Below are positions 1 to 9,168 of a stretch of 64,000 nucleotides of DNA, piece after piece; within the stretch, counting starts at the first letter, position 1, and each line of letters begins with the position of its first letter. Below the pieces are notes generated by a model, which was not told where the DNA came from, ran no database searches, and worked only from the letters and a program-made list of their open reading frames with translations. The position numbers and the translations under genes were made by a program. Source of the DNA: JAGVPT01 sp963827085 (GTDB lineage Bacteria; Bacteroidota; Ignavibacteria; UBA10030; UBA8401); contig CAWGZY010000008.1 in NCBI GenBank assembly GCA_963827085.1, forward strand, positions 1 to 64,000, given 5' to 3'.

Positions 1-1054
1 AGGGATTCATCGCACATACGAGCATGAAATTTGCCGGAAAATCAAGCGACATCTTCGACCGGCTGATGGTCACTCTTCCGTCTTCGAGAGGCTGGCGCAT
101 GACCTCAAGAACGTTTCGGGCAAATTCCGGAAGTTCATCCAGGAAAAGGATGCCGTGATGAGAAAGTGATATTTCGCCTGGATGCGGAATGGTCCCGCCT
201 CCTACAAGTGCGCTGTCCGAAATAGTGTGATGAGGCGAGCGAAAGGGGCGTGACGCCACCAACGCGGAATTTGGAGGGAGGAGGCCGGCAACCGAATGTA
301 TTTTCGTCGTCTCAATACTTTCTTCAAAAGTGAGCGGCGGAAGAATTCCCGGGAGCCGGCGCGCAAGCATTGTTTTGCCCGAACCCGGCGGTCCGATCAT
401 GATGATGTTGTGTCCTCCCGCAGCCGCCACTTCGAGAGCGCGCTTCACATTCTCCTGCCCCTTGACGTCAGAAAAATCGAGCGGGTATTTTTGTGCGACG
501 GCAAATACCTCGTCGATGTTGATCTTTAACGGCGTCATCGACAGCTCGTCGTTCAGCAGCGAGACTGTTTCGGAAAGATTCTCGACGCCGAACACGTCGA
601 GACCTTCGACCATGGCCGCTTCACGTGCGTTCTCCTTTGGGAGAATGATTCCGCAAAAACCTTTTTTCTTGATCTCAACTGAGATAGGAAGAACTCCATG
701 GACGGGGCGCAGGCTCCCGTCGAGAGCAAGCTCACCAAGAATAACGTATTTTTTCAACATATCTTCGCGCGCTTGTCCGCTCGACGCAAGCATCCCAACC
801 GCAATCGGAAGGTCGTACGACGACCCCTCTTTCTTCACATCCGCCGGAGCTAAATTAATCGTGATGCGCCTATTCGGGTACTCGAGTCCAGAATTCCGTA
901 TAGCGGTGGCGACTCGCTCGCGGCTCTCTTTGACGGCATTATCCGGCAGCCCGACCATGAAGAAATTCGGGACGGTGTTTTCGATGTTTGTTTCTATTTC
1001 AATGAGATAGGCGTTTATTCCGTAGGTTGCACTGCTAAGAACAACTGATAACAT
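1..1054 (-). CDS. comM: YifB/ComM-family Mg-chelatase-like AAA ATPase (3' end outside window)
   Basis: The reading frame is open from an ATG at 1054 to the left edge, giving 351 N-terminal residues of a family usually about 500 long; only the C-terminal part is missing. The first ~190 residues match the ChlI-like N-terminal domain. A Walker A motif GPPGSGKT lies near residue 220 and a Walker B-like LFLDELPEF follows around residue 310, both typical of YifB/ComM. In naturally competent bacteria ComM is a hexameric helicase that promotes branch migration during transformation; in other bacteria the role is unclear. It follows nuoI on the same strand with about 110 bp between them. Confidence 0.93.
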   Translation of the reverse strand, partial: MLSVVLSSATYGINAYLIEIETNIENTVPNFFMVGLPDNAVKESRERVATAIRNSGLEYPNRRITINLAPADVKKEGSSYDLPIAVGMLASSGQAREDMLKKYVILGELALDGSLRPVHGVLPISVEIKKKGFCGIILPKENAREAAMVEGLDVFGVENLSETVSLLNDELSMTPLKINIDEVFAVAQKYPLDFSDVKGQENVKRALEVAAAGGHNIIMIGPPGSGKTMLARRLPGILPPLTFEESIETTKIHSVAGLLPPNSALVASRPFRSPHHTISDSALVGGGTIPHPGEISLSHHGILFLDELPEFARNVLEVMRQPLEDGRVTISRSKMSLDFPANFMLVCAMNP

Positions 1055-1165
1055 GAAGGCCCCCCTTCTGCAGAAGAAAAATTAGGAATTATGAATTAAC
1101 AATTAAGAATTAAAGATTGGATCCCCTTAACAGATGCACATTAACAATCAGTTGATGGGAACTCT

Positions 1166-1663
1166 CTACCGGTGAGCGCGCAGAAAATCGAGCCGGTCCT
1201 GAACTTTTTCAATCGGAACGAGAAGTTTATCTTTCCCGAACAGCGCGTCTTTTTGATTTGAAAATGCCAGCTCGTACTCTTTGCTCATGATGATCGCTTC
1301 TTCCGGACATACCTCTTCGCAAAATCCACAGAAGATACAACGAAGCATATTGATTTCAAATTTTTCCGGGTACCGTTCCTTCTCGTCCTTTGTTTCGGCT
1401 GCTTGCACTTCGATAGCAAGCGAAGGGCAGACACGGCTGCACAACCCGCACGCGACGCATCGTTCGGTACCGTTCTCCTCTACGAGAACAGGCCGGCCTC
1501 TGAACGAAGCCGAAGGAGCAAACTTGTGCTCGGGATACTGAATTGTGAACTTCGGCCGGAACATCTGAGCAATGGTCAGCCTCATCCCTTTAACGATTTC
1601 CGGGATGTACATCTTTTCCAGAATTGTCAGATCTTTTTTCCGAATGACTTTGCTGTGTTCCAT
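1166..1663 (-). CDS. nuoI: NADH-quinone oxidoreductase subunit I
   Basis: A 165-residue ferredoxin-like subunit of respiratory complex I. It carries two [4Fe-4S] motifs of the CxxCxxCxxxCP type: Cys69/72/75/79 and Cys109/112/115/119. These correspond to clusters N6a and N6b, which pass electrons through the connecting module toward quinone. Length and motif spacing are normal for NuoI. It is the last gene of a nuoG-nuoH-nuoI run, 21 bp behind nuoH, so co-transcription is likely. No other nuo genes occur in this window. Confidence 0.95.
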   Translation of the reverse strand: MEHSKVIRKKDLTILEKMYIPEIVKGMRLTIAQMFRPKFTIQYPEHKFAPSASFRGRPVLVEENGTERCVACGLCSRVCPSLAIEVQAAETKDEKERYPEKFEINMLRCIFCGFCEEVCPEEAIIMSKEYELAFSNQKDALFGKDKLLVPIEKVQDRLDFLRAHR

Positions 1664-1684
1664 TCTGCTGCTATCCTTTACGGT

Positions 1685-2704
1685 TCAATTCATCTTCAAA
1701 ACAAAATACAAGCCGGTCGCCAAAATATTAGCGAGCGAAAGAGGAAGCATCACTTTCCATCCTATGTTCATCAGTTGATCGTACCGGAAACGCGGAATCG
1801 TCCATCGTACGAGAATGAAAAAGAGAAGCACCAGCCCAACTTTGACGCCGAACGCCGCGACTTGGAGCAGGCTGACAGTCAATTCTGAAAAGCCTAAATA
1901 CCCGACAAGCGGCAGCTGCCATCCCCCTAAATACAAAGTTGTGATAACCGCTGACGCTGTGATCATGTTCGCGTATTCCGCCAAAAAGAACAAGCCGAAT
2001 TTCATTCCCGAATATTCAGTATGATAACCGCCGACGAGTTCCGGCTCTGCTTCCGGGAGGTCGAATGGCAGGCGATTTGTTTCAGCGAACGATGCGATGA
2101 CAAACGTGATAAAGCTGACCGGCGTCCGCCAAAAATACCACATTCCATGCGCCTGCGACTCGACGATCTTGTTCAACTGCAGAGTTCCGGCGATCATCAG
2201 CACTCCGATAATGGCCAGGCCCATCGAAAGTTCGTAGCTGATCATTTGGGCGGAGGAGCGCAGTCCCCCCAGCAACGAATATTTATTGTTGGAAGACCAT
2301 CCGCTGAGCGTGATGCCATACACACCCATCGACGAAAGTGCCAGGAGGTACAGGATTCCGACATTCACGTCGGCAATCATCAGCTTGATGTCGCGGCCGA
2401 ATAGGTGGATCGTATTCCCGAAAGGAATGACTGCAAAGGTCGTCATCGCAACAACCAGGGAGATGATCGGGGCAAGGCTGTGAACGAATTTGTTTGCGGC
2501 CTTCGGTACGATATCTTCCTTCAAAAATAGCTTGACGATGTCGGCAACAGGCTGGAACAATCCGGCAGGGCCGACCCGGTTCGGACCGATGCGATTTTGA
2601 ATGAACGCACTTACCCGCCGTTCAACCAAAACGAGGTATGCGACGACGGTAAGGTTGATGATAACGATGAGAACAATTTTTATCAACGGCTCAATGATGT
2701 TCAT
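1685..2704 (-). CDS. nuoH: NADH-quinone oxidoreductase subunit H
   Basis: A 339-residue polytopic inner-membrane protein with about eight hydrophobic segments. It contains the conserved NuoH loop sequences RIGPNRVGPAGLFQP near residue 36 and FAETNRLPFDLPEAE near residue 205, the second rich in acidic residues near the quinone site. NuoH anchors the hydrophilic arm of complex I and forms much of the quinone-binding chamber. It sits between nuoG and nuoI, the order found in many complex I operons. Confidence 0.96.
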   Translation of the reverse strand: MNIIEPLIKIVLIVIINLTVVAYLVLVERRVSAFIQNRIGPNRVGPAGLFQPVADIVKLFLKEDIVPKAANKFVHSLAPIISLVVAMTTFAVIPFGNTIHLFGRDIKLMIADVNVGILYLLALSSMGVYGITLSGWSSNNKYSLLGGLRSSAQMISYELSMGLAIIGVLMIAGTLQLNKIVESQAHGMWYFWRTPVSFITFVIASFAETNRLPFDLPEAEPELVGGYHTEYSGMKFGLFFLAEYANMITASAVITTLYLGGWQLPLVGYLGFSELTVSLLQVAAFGVKVGLVLLFFILVRWTIPRFRYDQLMNIGWKVMLPLSLANILATGLYFVLKMN

Positions 2705-2740
2705 ACAGCAGCAATTCTTTTGATGTGAAGTGAAAGAAAT

Positions 2741-4414
2741 CTATACGGCAATGCCTGCTTTTATCTTCAACGGAGCCCCCTTGTTTCCGATTTTAAGGTA
2801 CGAAAGCCCTTTGAAACTGTCGACTTTTTGGGCGAGATCGGCAAAAACCTCCTCTGAGGAATTATATTTGAATTTTGCCCCCATCAGCGCGGCAAGGGTT
2901 GCAACAATTTTCCACGATGGACGGGCATCGCGCCGGGGGCCTTTCCCCCAACTGTCGTTCGGTGCAGCGAATCTGTCCCATCGGCTTGTTTCGAACCCGT
3001 CGAGTGCACGATCTTGTTCAAGCGTTGTAACAGCCGGGCGAATCCTTTGAACACGTTCCTGGAAATTCGTCATCGTCCCGTTTTTTTCAGCATACGTAGA
3101 GCTTGCAAGAACAACATCGGCGAGGTCGGTTGTCGCGGACTCGTTGGACGCGTGGACCGCGAAGAATTCGAGTCTTGACAGAGCGTCGGCAACGTCCGGG
3201 CTTGCTGCAATGTCGTCCTCGAGAGCGTAGAGCGCTTTAATTTTTCCCTCTTTAATTCCACGAATAATTTCCTGGAAACCCATTCCCCCCTCACCTGGAA
3301 CCACACCGGCCGCTCTCGCTCCGTTACTGTTCGGCGTTTTATCAGCCCGGATTAAAATATTATCCTCGTCCCCTTCAACAACGTGGCGCATGAAGTCGAT
3401 ATTTTTTGTCCCCAACACTTCTTTCGCTAATCTCTGGATCGCGTAGTTATCCTCATTTGTTGCAAAGGCCGAACCAAGAACGGCGATTTCCGATTTCTTA
3501 AACGACTTCAATTCCGACGCAATCTTTGCAATCGCTTCGTCCCAATCTACTTGCACCAATGCAGCGTCCCTGCGGACCATAGGGGCCTTGATCCGCGTCT
3601 CCGCGTTTACGGGTTTAAATGTGTCTACCCTTCCATGGTCGCACATCCAGTAGCTGTTAACGTCTTCGTTGCGCCGCGGCGTGAGGCGGAGTATTTCATT
3701 ATTTCGGACGCCGATTTCAATGTTACATCCGCGAGCACATCCCTGACAGACGCTCTCTGTAAAAGACATTTCCCATACGCGCGCCTTGAACCGGAAATCG
3801 CGATTGGTAAGCGCACCAACGGGGCAAATGTCGACGACGTTCATCGAATATGGATTGTCGAGCGTCTCGCCGGGAAATGTTTCAATCACCGTATGGTCGC
3901 CGCGCTCTACAAACTGCAGCTGGTGAACGCCGGCTACTTCGTCGCAAAAACGAATGCAGCGCGAACAAAGGATGCAGCGTTCAGCGTCGAACATTACACG
4001 CGGGCCGATCTCAACACGCTTCGGTTTGTGGACTTTGTCTTCCTGAAATCTGCTGTAACCCGCGCTGTGCTTGTATGCATAATCCTGAAGCTTGCACTCG
4101 CCAGCCTCATCGCAGATGGGACAATCGAGCGGATGATTGATGAGAAGGAATTCCATCACCGCTCCACGTGCATGAAGAACACGGTCGGTTTTCGTGTGTA
4201 CAACCATGCCTTCCGCAACCTGAGTTGAGCATGCGATTGCCAGTTTCGGCATCTTCTCCACCTCGACAAGACACATTCTGCAATTTCCCGAAACGGAGAG
4301 TTTCGGATGCCAGCAGAAATGCGGGATGGAGATGCCGTTTTCACGGGCAGCTTCTATAATTGTCCGCTTGTTATCGACCTCGAATTGATTCCCATCTATT
4401 GTGATTTTTGCCAT
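2741..4414 (-). CDS. nuoG: NADH-quinone oxidoreductase subunit G (short form)
   Basis: A 557-residue complex I iron-sulfur subunit. Ligands visible are a [2Fe-2S] set (Cys34/45/48/62), the His94-Cys98/101/107 cluster, a [4Fe-4S] set (Cys147/150/153 with Cys197), and a further Cys223/226/230 with Cys258 set matching the N7 cluster found in some NuoG proteins. The C-terminal molybdopterin-oxidoreductase-like domain is shorter than in the 700-900 residue homologues. It starts the nuoGHI run, 44 bp after the aminotransferase gene. nuoE and nuoF are not adjacent. Confidence 0.93.
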   Translation of the reverse strand: MAKITIDGNQFEVDNKRTIIEAARENGISIPHFCWHPKLSVSGNCRMCLVEVEKMPKLAIACSTQVAEGMVVHTKTDRVLHARGAVMEFLLINHPLDCPICDEAGECKLQDYAYKHSAGYSRFQEDKVHKPKRVEIGPRVMFDAERCILCSRCIRFCDEVAGVHQLQFVERGDHTVIETFPGETLDNPYSMNVVDICPVGALTNRDFRFKARVWEMSFTESVCQGCARGCNIEIGVRNNEILRLTPRRNEDVNSYWMCDHGRVDTFKPVNAETRIKAPMVRRDAALVQVDWDEAIAKIASELKSFKKSEIAVLGSAFATNEDNYAIQRLAKEVLGTKNIDFMRHVVEGDEDNILIRADKTPNSNGARAAGVVPGEGGMGFQEIIRGIKEGKIKALYALEDDIAASPDVADALSRLEFFAVHASNESATTDLADVVLASSTYAEKNGTMTNFQERVQRIRPAVTTLEQDRALDGFETSRWDRFAAPNDSWGKGPRRDARPSWKIVATLAALMGAKFKYNSSEEVFADLAQKVDSFKGLSYLKIGNKGAPLKIKAGIAV

Positions 4415-4457
4415 CTTGCTCTAAACGTTTATCCTTTTAGATTCCTGAATTGCGTTT

Positions 4458-5906
4458 TTATGAGACGACTTTTTCTGCTGCGTGTACGGCTTTTTCACAA
4501 TACATCTCGTGAAACTTCTTCAGCTTAACGACAACTTCTTCAATTTCATCTCTCGGCGGAAGAAACGTCATTCTAAAATGAAGGGTGCCGGCAACTTGAC
4601 CGAAACCCGAGCCGGGAACAACACAGATACCAGTCTCTTCAAGCAGTGCAAGACAGTAGTCTGTATCACGTTTCGCCTCATATTCACGCCTCTCTTCGGG
4701 CGACATCGCGTGAAGATCGGCATTCGGGTCGGGGGGAAGTTCGAACTTTACGAATGCATACATCGCGCCATCAGGGATCGTCACCGACATCCCTTTGATT
4801 TTATTGATTCGGCTGCCAAGCAATTCCGCTTTTAATTTTAATTCCGTGTACACTGAATTCAATTCGCTCATGTAGAGTTCAAAGCTTTCATCACCGGGCT
4901 GGGGAGGAGAAACCATCACAAATGTTGCAATTTGGCCTGGAACATTGGAACACAGGCTGATCGACTGCAACTTAACGAATTCAGACAATACATCGTCCGG
5001 AATATTTCGGAATTCAGCATACCCGCCCCGATGGCCGCATTCACCGAGCAATCCTTTTGACACCGAATGAAAACTGATAAGCGAAACATCTTTCTCGCCG
5101 ATATCATTCATGACCTTCGCAAAAGAGAAAAACTTGCATCCTTTGCCGTACACATTTTCCTGGTAGACCTCATCGGCCAAAATCGTCAGATGATGTCTGC
5201 GCGCAAAAGCAACAATCATTCTGATATTGTCGTACGGAAGAACGGCGCCAGTCGGGTTTCCGGGGTTGATAACGGCAATGGCTACGGGATGTACTCCGAG
5301 GCGGATCGCTTCAGTAATGCTTTCCGCCAACGCACTCTCGCTCAATTGCCAACTATTCTCTTCATCAAGGAAATAACCGATCTCCTTTCCGCCGTACAAA
5401 GCAATCGTAGCACTGTAGAGGGGATATTGAGGGATAGGAATCATCACTCCGTCATTCGATTCCTTCAGCAGTGCAAGCAACGCAGACTGCACTCCTTTGC
5501 TCGCACCATCTGTCAGAATAATGCGATCTTTGTCTGAGGGAATTGCATCACGCCGTTCAATGAACTCTGCGACTGCTTTTCTGATGAATGGGATTCCTGC
5601 ACTTTGTGTATACGCTCCAGTTCCGTGAGGATGCTGGGCCAGGATCGATTTGGCTTTTTGCAGAACATCAGCCGGATAAAGTTCGGCAGTGTTCTTGTGC
5701 TGCAATAATTCGGGGTACTCAACAAGGCTCAAGATCTGACGAAGGTATGTCAACGGCTTTTGTCTCAGCGCTTGCGGGTTCCCGATATTGCAATAGATAA
5801 CTTTCTTCCCCTGTTCCTCAAGCTGCTGAGCTCTATTCACAATCGGTCCACGAACGGCGTACTCCGCCCTCAACAAATCCGTATTTAAGTTCCGCTTTGC
5901 AATCAT
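4458..5906 (-). CDS. Alanine aminotransferase-like class I/II PLP enzyme
   Basis: A 482-residue fold-type I aminotransferase. The PLP-binding elements are NPGNPTG (residues 214-220), ADEVYQ (244-249) and the Schiff-base lysine Lys284 in SFHSVSKGLLGECGHRGGY. The GECG-x-RGGY sequence after the lysine is characteristic of the alanine aminotransferase (GPT) group also found in eukaryotes, so alanine-2-oxoglutarate transamination is the best guess. It lies directly upstream of nuoG on the same strand. The family is certain; the exact substrate is inferred. Confidence 0.88.
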   Translation of the reverse strand: MIAKRNLNTDLLRAEYAVRGPIVNRAQQLEEQGKKVIYCNIGNPQALRQKPLTYLRQILSLVEYPELLQHKNTAELYPADVLQKAKSILAQHPHGTGAYTQSAGIPFIRKAVAEFIERRDAIPSDKDRIILTDGASKGVQSALLALLKESNDGVMIPIPQYPLYSATIALYGGKEIGYFLDEENSWQLSESALAESITEAIRLGVHPVAIAVINPGNPTGAVLPYDNIRMIVAFARRHHLTILADEVYQENVYGKGCKFFSFAKVMNDIGEKDVSLISFHSVSKGLLGECGHRGGYAEFRNIPDDVLSEFVKLQSISLCSNVPGQIATFVMVSPPQPGDESFELYMSELNSVYTELKLKAELLGSRINKIKGMSVTIPDGAMYAFVKFELPPDPNADLHAMSPEERREYEAKRDTDYCLALLEETGICVVPGSGFGQVAGTLHFRMTFLPPRDEIEEVVVKLKKFHEMYCEKAVHAAEKVVS

Positions 5907-5930
5907 TATTCCTGTCTCACAATAGGCTAG

Positions 5931-7202
5931 TTATTTAGCCGGCGCGAAAATTATTGTAAAAAACGAGTCTTCCTTAAGCAGATGATGTGCAACTTCGGCG
6001 ACGTTCTCGACAGTCACCGAATCGATTTCCCGCGAAATCGTATCCAAATCGGTGAACTCACCAAAATACAATTCTCCGGTTCCCAGACGCATCATCCGAG
6101 CCGAAGTGCTTTCCAGGCCAAGCAACATACTTCCTTTTAACTGTGCTTTCGTCCGCTGCAGTTCAGCCTTTGGTATCGGCTTTGTTCTCAATGCACTCAA
6201 TTCGGCAAACACTAAATCTAGGGCTTGCTGAATGTGCTTCTTGTCTGTGCCGAGGTACACTCCAAACGAACCGGTATCACGCAACATGTTCAGGAACGAA
6301 TAGACCGAGTACGCAAAACCGTACCGCTCGCGGATATTCTGGAACAATCTCGAACTCATGCCGTCTCCAAGCAGCGTGTTCATCACCAGCGACGGGAAAC
6401 GATGTTTGCTGTGAACACTGTAGCCGATCGTTCCCGTGCAAATATGTGCCTGCTGGATGGGCTTTTGTACCTCTTGGGTCTGTTTCTTTACACGCGATAT
6501 CTTCGATTGTTGCGGCCGGGCGGAAGGTTTCCGATGCAGTGTAAAATATTTCTGCACAAGCTCCACAAATTTCAAGTGTGGAAAATTCCCGGCAGCTGCG
6601 ACGACAATATTACCCGCGCTGTATCGCTCTCGAACGTAGGCGGTCAGATCCTTTCTCTTGAATGAGGAGACATTCTGAGCCGACCCAAGTACGGGAAAAC
6701 GAAGAGTATGGCCTGAATAAATATTCGTCTCAAAATAATCATGGATAAGGTCGTCCGGATCATCCTCGGCGTTTTTCAATTCCTCAAGAATGACCAGCTT
6801 TTCCTTTTCGATTTCCTTTTCCGGAAACAGGGGAAATTGAACGAGGTCGGCAAGGACATCGACGGCAAGTTCTGTGAACTCGTCCAGGACGCGCGCATAG
6901 TAGCACGTATGCTCCTTTGTGGTGAATGCATTCAGGTAGCCGCCTACTGACTCAAGGCTCCGCGCTATTTGCTGTGTGGAACGGTGTTCCGTCCCCTTGA
7001 ACACCATGTGCTCGAGAAAATGGGAAATGCCGTTTGTCGATTCGGTCTCGTTCCGTGAGCCGGTGTCGATCCAGACGCCTATGGAAATAGATTTTACGTG
7101 GGGAATTTCTTCACTGACAATTCTGATGCCATTGGAAAGAACAGTCTTTTGATATGTAGCGGAGATTTCTTTTGAAGGAATTTTGTGAGATCTGTTTGGC
7201 AT
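5931..7202 (-). CDS. M16 family zinc peptidase (processing-peptidase/PqqL-like)
   Basis: A 423-residue insulinase-family peptidase. The inverted zinc motif HFLEH is at residues 61-65, and a downstream acidic helix (ELAVDVLADL, about residue 140) supplies the expected third ligand. Length fits the one-chain two-domain bacterial M16B class related to mitochondrial processing peptidase. No signal peptide is visible, so it is probably cytoplasmic. It begins 24 bp before the aminotransferase and may share its transcript. The substrate cannot be told from sequence. Confidence 0.9.
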   Translation of the reverse strand: MPNRSHKIPSKEISATYQKTVLSNGIRIVSEEIPHVKSISIGVWIDTGSRNETESTNGISHFLEHMVFKGTEHRSTQQIARSLESVGGYLNAFTTKEHTCYYARVLDEFTELAVDVLADLVQFPLFPEKEIEKEKLVILEELKNAEDDPDDLIHDYFETNIYSGHTLRFPVLGSAQNVSSFKRKDLTAYVRERYSAGNIVVAAAGNFPHLKFVELVQKYFTLHRKPSARPQQSKISRVKKQTQEVQKPIQQAHICTGTIGYSVHSKHRFPSLVMNTLLGDGMSSRLFQNIRERYGFAYSVYSFLNMLRDTGSFGVYLGTDKKHIQQALDLVFAELSALRTKPIPKAELQRTKAQLKGSMLLGLESTSARMMRLGTGELYFGEFTDLDTISREIDSVTVENVAEVAHHLLKEDSFFTIIFAPAK

Positions 7203-7615
7203 TCAATTGTCGACATGATGAGTGGACTTAAAACTGTTCAAATATAACCGTTTTTGAAAAGATAATCAACCTGGTCAACTTGGAAGCTTTCGGACACACT
7301 TACCCACCTCCTTCTTTTGCAATGTTGGACCGAAGATTACTTTATTTTCTGATCTTGAGACGATGGAGAGTTTCGCTATTTTTCGAGCAAGCCCGCAAAC
7401 CAATCAAGTCACAGCAGTACGAACGGAATAAATCGCCGGCAGCCAGAAGATGCTAGGAATTTCCTTCGTTTCAACTAAACAAAATTTGCCCCCCGCTTGT
7501 GCCCATGTAAATTCCACTTTTGTCGCAACAATCGGCTGCCACAGAAACATTCCAAAACCTTACCTCAAGATTTTGGTTCAGCTAAAATAGTTTTGTTTCT
7601 TGGTTTGAACAAAAT
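7203..7615. other. Intergenic region with no clear gene
   Basis: About 410 bp between the M16 peptidase and the duplicated membrane protein. The one notable feature is on the minus strand: a near-perfect Shine-Dalgarno sequence (AAGGAGGT, complement of roughly 7305-7314) stands a few bases before a GTG at 7299 that opens a 23-codon frame ending at 7228, just before the peptidase start. No hairpin with a T tract and no RNA gene was recognised. Confidence 0.5.
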
Positions 7616-8398
7616 TTACGCTGAAGGTGCCTTTGATTCTTTTGCAAGCTGATAGCGTTCACCAAGCCATGCGCCAAAGAGAGTCAGCAGGAATCCCTCG
7701 ACAATTCCGAATGCAACATAGCCAACCGGAACCGGCAATTGAATTCCATATTGAATGAACAACCACTCGCCGATAACGGCGATAGCTCCGGCAACGGCAG
7801 GTTCTTTTAAAGTGACTCCCGGAGATTTATAGCCGATGATAAACCCGAGGAGAACGAAACTCACCGAGAATGCTATATGAATAAGGTTCAAATCGATGTT
7901 GAAAAGCGGAGCGAGAAGAAAGACAAATAGCACATTGAGTACCAATCCAAGAGCAAGGCCTGCAAAAACCCATTTCCATTGGAAACCGACGTCGGCCTTT
8001 TCGGTGCCGTCTTTCTTATCAAAGCTTCCCTGTAACTTCTCGCCCACCCACGCTCCTGCTTGGGAAAGGATCCCACTGAACAAAAGAAGAAGGATGACCA
8101 TTTGCGTGTTTTGTCCTGCACCCCACGATGTCGTGCTAAAAATCAGCGCAAAGACAAACATCAAAATGAGGCCGGCGAAGAACGCTTCTTTAATAGTAAC
8201 ACCGGGTGAAAAATAACCGACGACAGCGCCCATTACAACGAAGCCAATCAACAACACCAACGATTGAATCGCTGTACTGTGAAAAGTCGGCGCGACAATA
8301 AAGAACGAACCGCCAATGATGACGAGCCCGACGACGACCCCGATGACGACCCACTTCCACTGAGTTGGTGCCGCAGTTTTCGTTATTTCATCAGCCAT
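7616..8398 (-). CDS. Uncharacterised membrane protein with internal duplication
   Basis: A 260-residue protein with about eight hydrophobic segments and no family I can name. The two halves are clearly homologous: QWKWVVIGVVVGLV pairs with QWKWVFAGLALGLV, GYFSPGVTIKEAFFAG with GYKSPGVTLKEPAVAG, and GAWVGEKLQ with GAWLGERYQ. Each half therefore has the same four-segment plan, with a conserved SPGVT(I/L)KE loop between segments. A good ribosome site (GGAG) precedes the ATG. It follows udk by 23 bp. An integral inner-membrane location is inferred. Confidence 0.8.
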   Translation of the reverse strand: MADEITKTAAPTQWKWVVIGVVVGLVIIGGSFFIVAPTFHSTAIQSLVLLIGFVVMGAVVGYFSPGVTIKEAFFAGLILMFVFALIFSTTSWGAGQNTQMVILLLLFSGILSQAGAWVGEKLQGSFDKKDGTEKADVGFQWKWVFAGLALGLVLNVLFVFLLAPLFNIDLNLIHIAFSVSFVLLGFIIGYKSPGVTLKEPAVAGAIAVIGEWLFIQYGIQLPVPVGYVAFGIVEGFLLTLFGAWLGERYQLAKESKAPSA

Positions 8399-8421
8399 AG
8401 CTTTCTCCTTAAGAAAAGTGT

Positions 8422-9057
8422 TTAAGAGTGATTATGTTTATTTCGCAACATCGTTCCAATTTTTACAGCAACCATATCGATGGCCACAAGATTATCACCT
8501 CCGCGCGGTACGATGATATCTGCCCAATGCTTACTCGGCTCGACAAATTCAAGATGCATCGGTTTAACGGTAGAAGCATATTGGTTCATAACAGAATCGA
8601 TCGACCGGCCGCGATCCATGATGTCTCGGCGGAGGCGGCGAATCAATCGTTCATCCGCGTCGGTGTCGACAAAAATCTTGATGTCCATCAAATCGCGCAA
8701 TTCCTTTTCAACAAAAATAAGAATTCCTTCTATAATGATAATATCTTTTGGCTCCAGACGACGAGACTCTTTCATCCGCGAATGCGTCGTGAAGTTGTAG
8801 ATCGGCTGGTCAACGGGAATTTCCCTTTTCAAATCCCGTATGTGCCGTACCAACAATGACGTTTCCAAGGAATCCGGATGGTCGAAATTGATCTTATCCG
8901 GTGTAAGCCCGGGATACGCAGAAATGTCTTTATAGTACGAGTCATGCTGGATCACAACAACATTATCGTGTGCGCGAAGCCGTTCCAGAATTTTTTGCGT
9001 TACGGTGGTTTTCCCCGAGCCTGTTCCGCCGGCGATTCCGATAACGAAATGTTCCAT
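8422..9057 (-). CDS. udk: Uridine kinase
   Basis: A 211-residue P-loop kinase of the uridine/phosphoribulokinase family. Walker A is GGTGSGKT at residues 10-17. The QHDSYYKD motif near residue 37 and the FDHPDSLE motif near residue 59 are typical of uridine-cytidine kinase, and IIIEGIL is the Walker B region. It phosphorylates uridine and cytidine in pyrimidine salvage. It diverges from the glycan operon starting at 9169, so the short gap 9058-9168 must hold promoters for both directions. Confidence 0.94.
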   Translation of the reverse strand: MEHFVIGIAGGTGSGKTTVTQKILERLRAHDNVVVIQHDSYYKDISAYPGLTPDKINFDHPDSLETSLLVRHIRDLKREIPVDQPIYNFTTHSRMKESRRLEPKDIIIIEGILIFVEKELRDLMDIKIFVDTDADERLIRRLRRDIMDRGRSIDSVMNQYASTVKPMHLEFVEPSKHWADIIVPRGGDNLVAIDMVAVKIGTMLRNKHNHS

Positions 9058-9168
9058 GAATGGTTAGGAAATTTTGAAAATATACTTCAAAACAGTCGCA
9101 GAAGCAAGGCAATCGCCGGTCAAACATCGCTTGCATTGAAAGTGTGATTTGTGTATTTTCCTAACACT

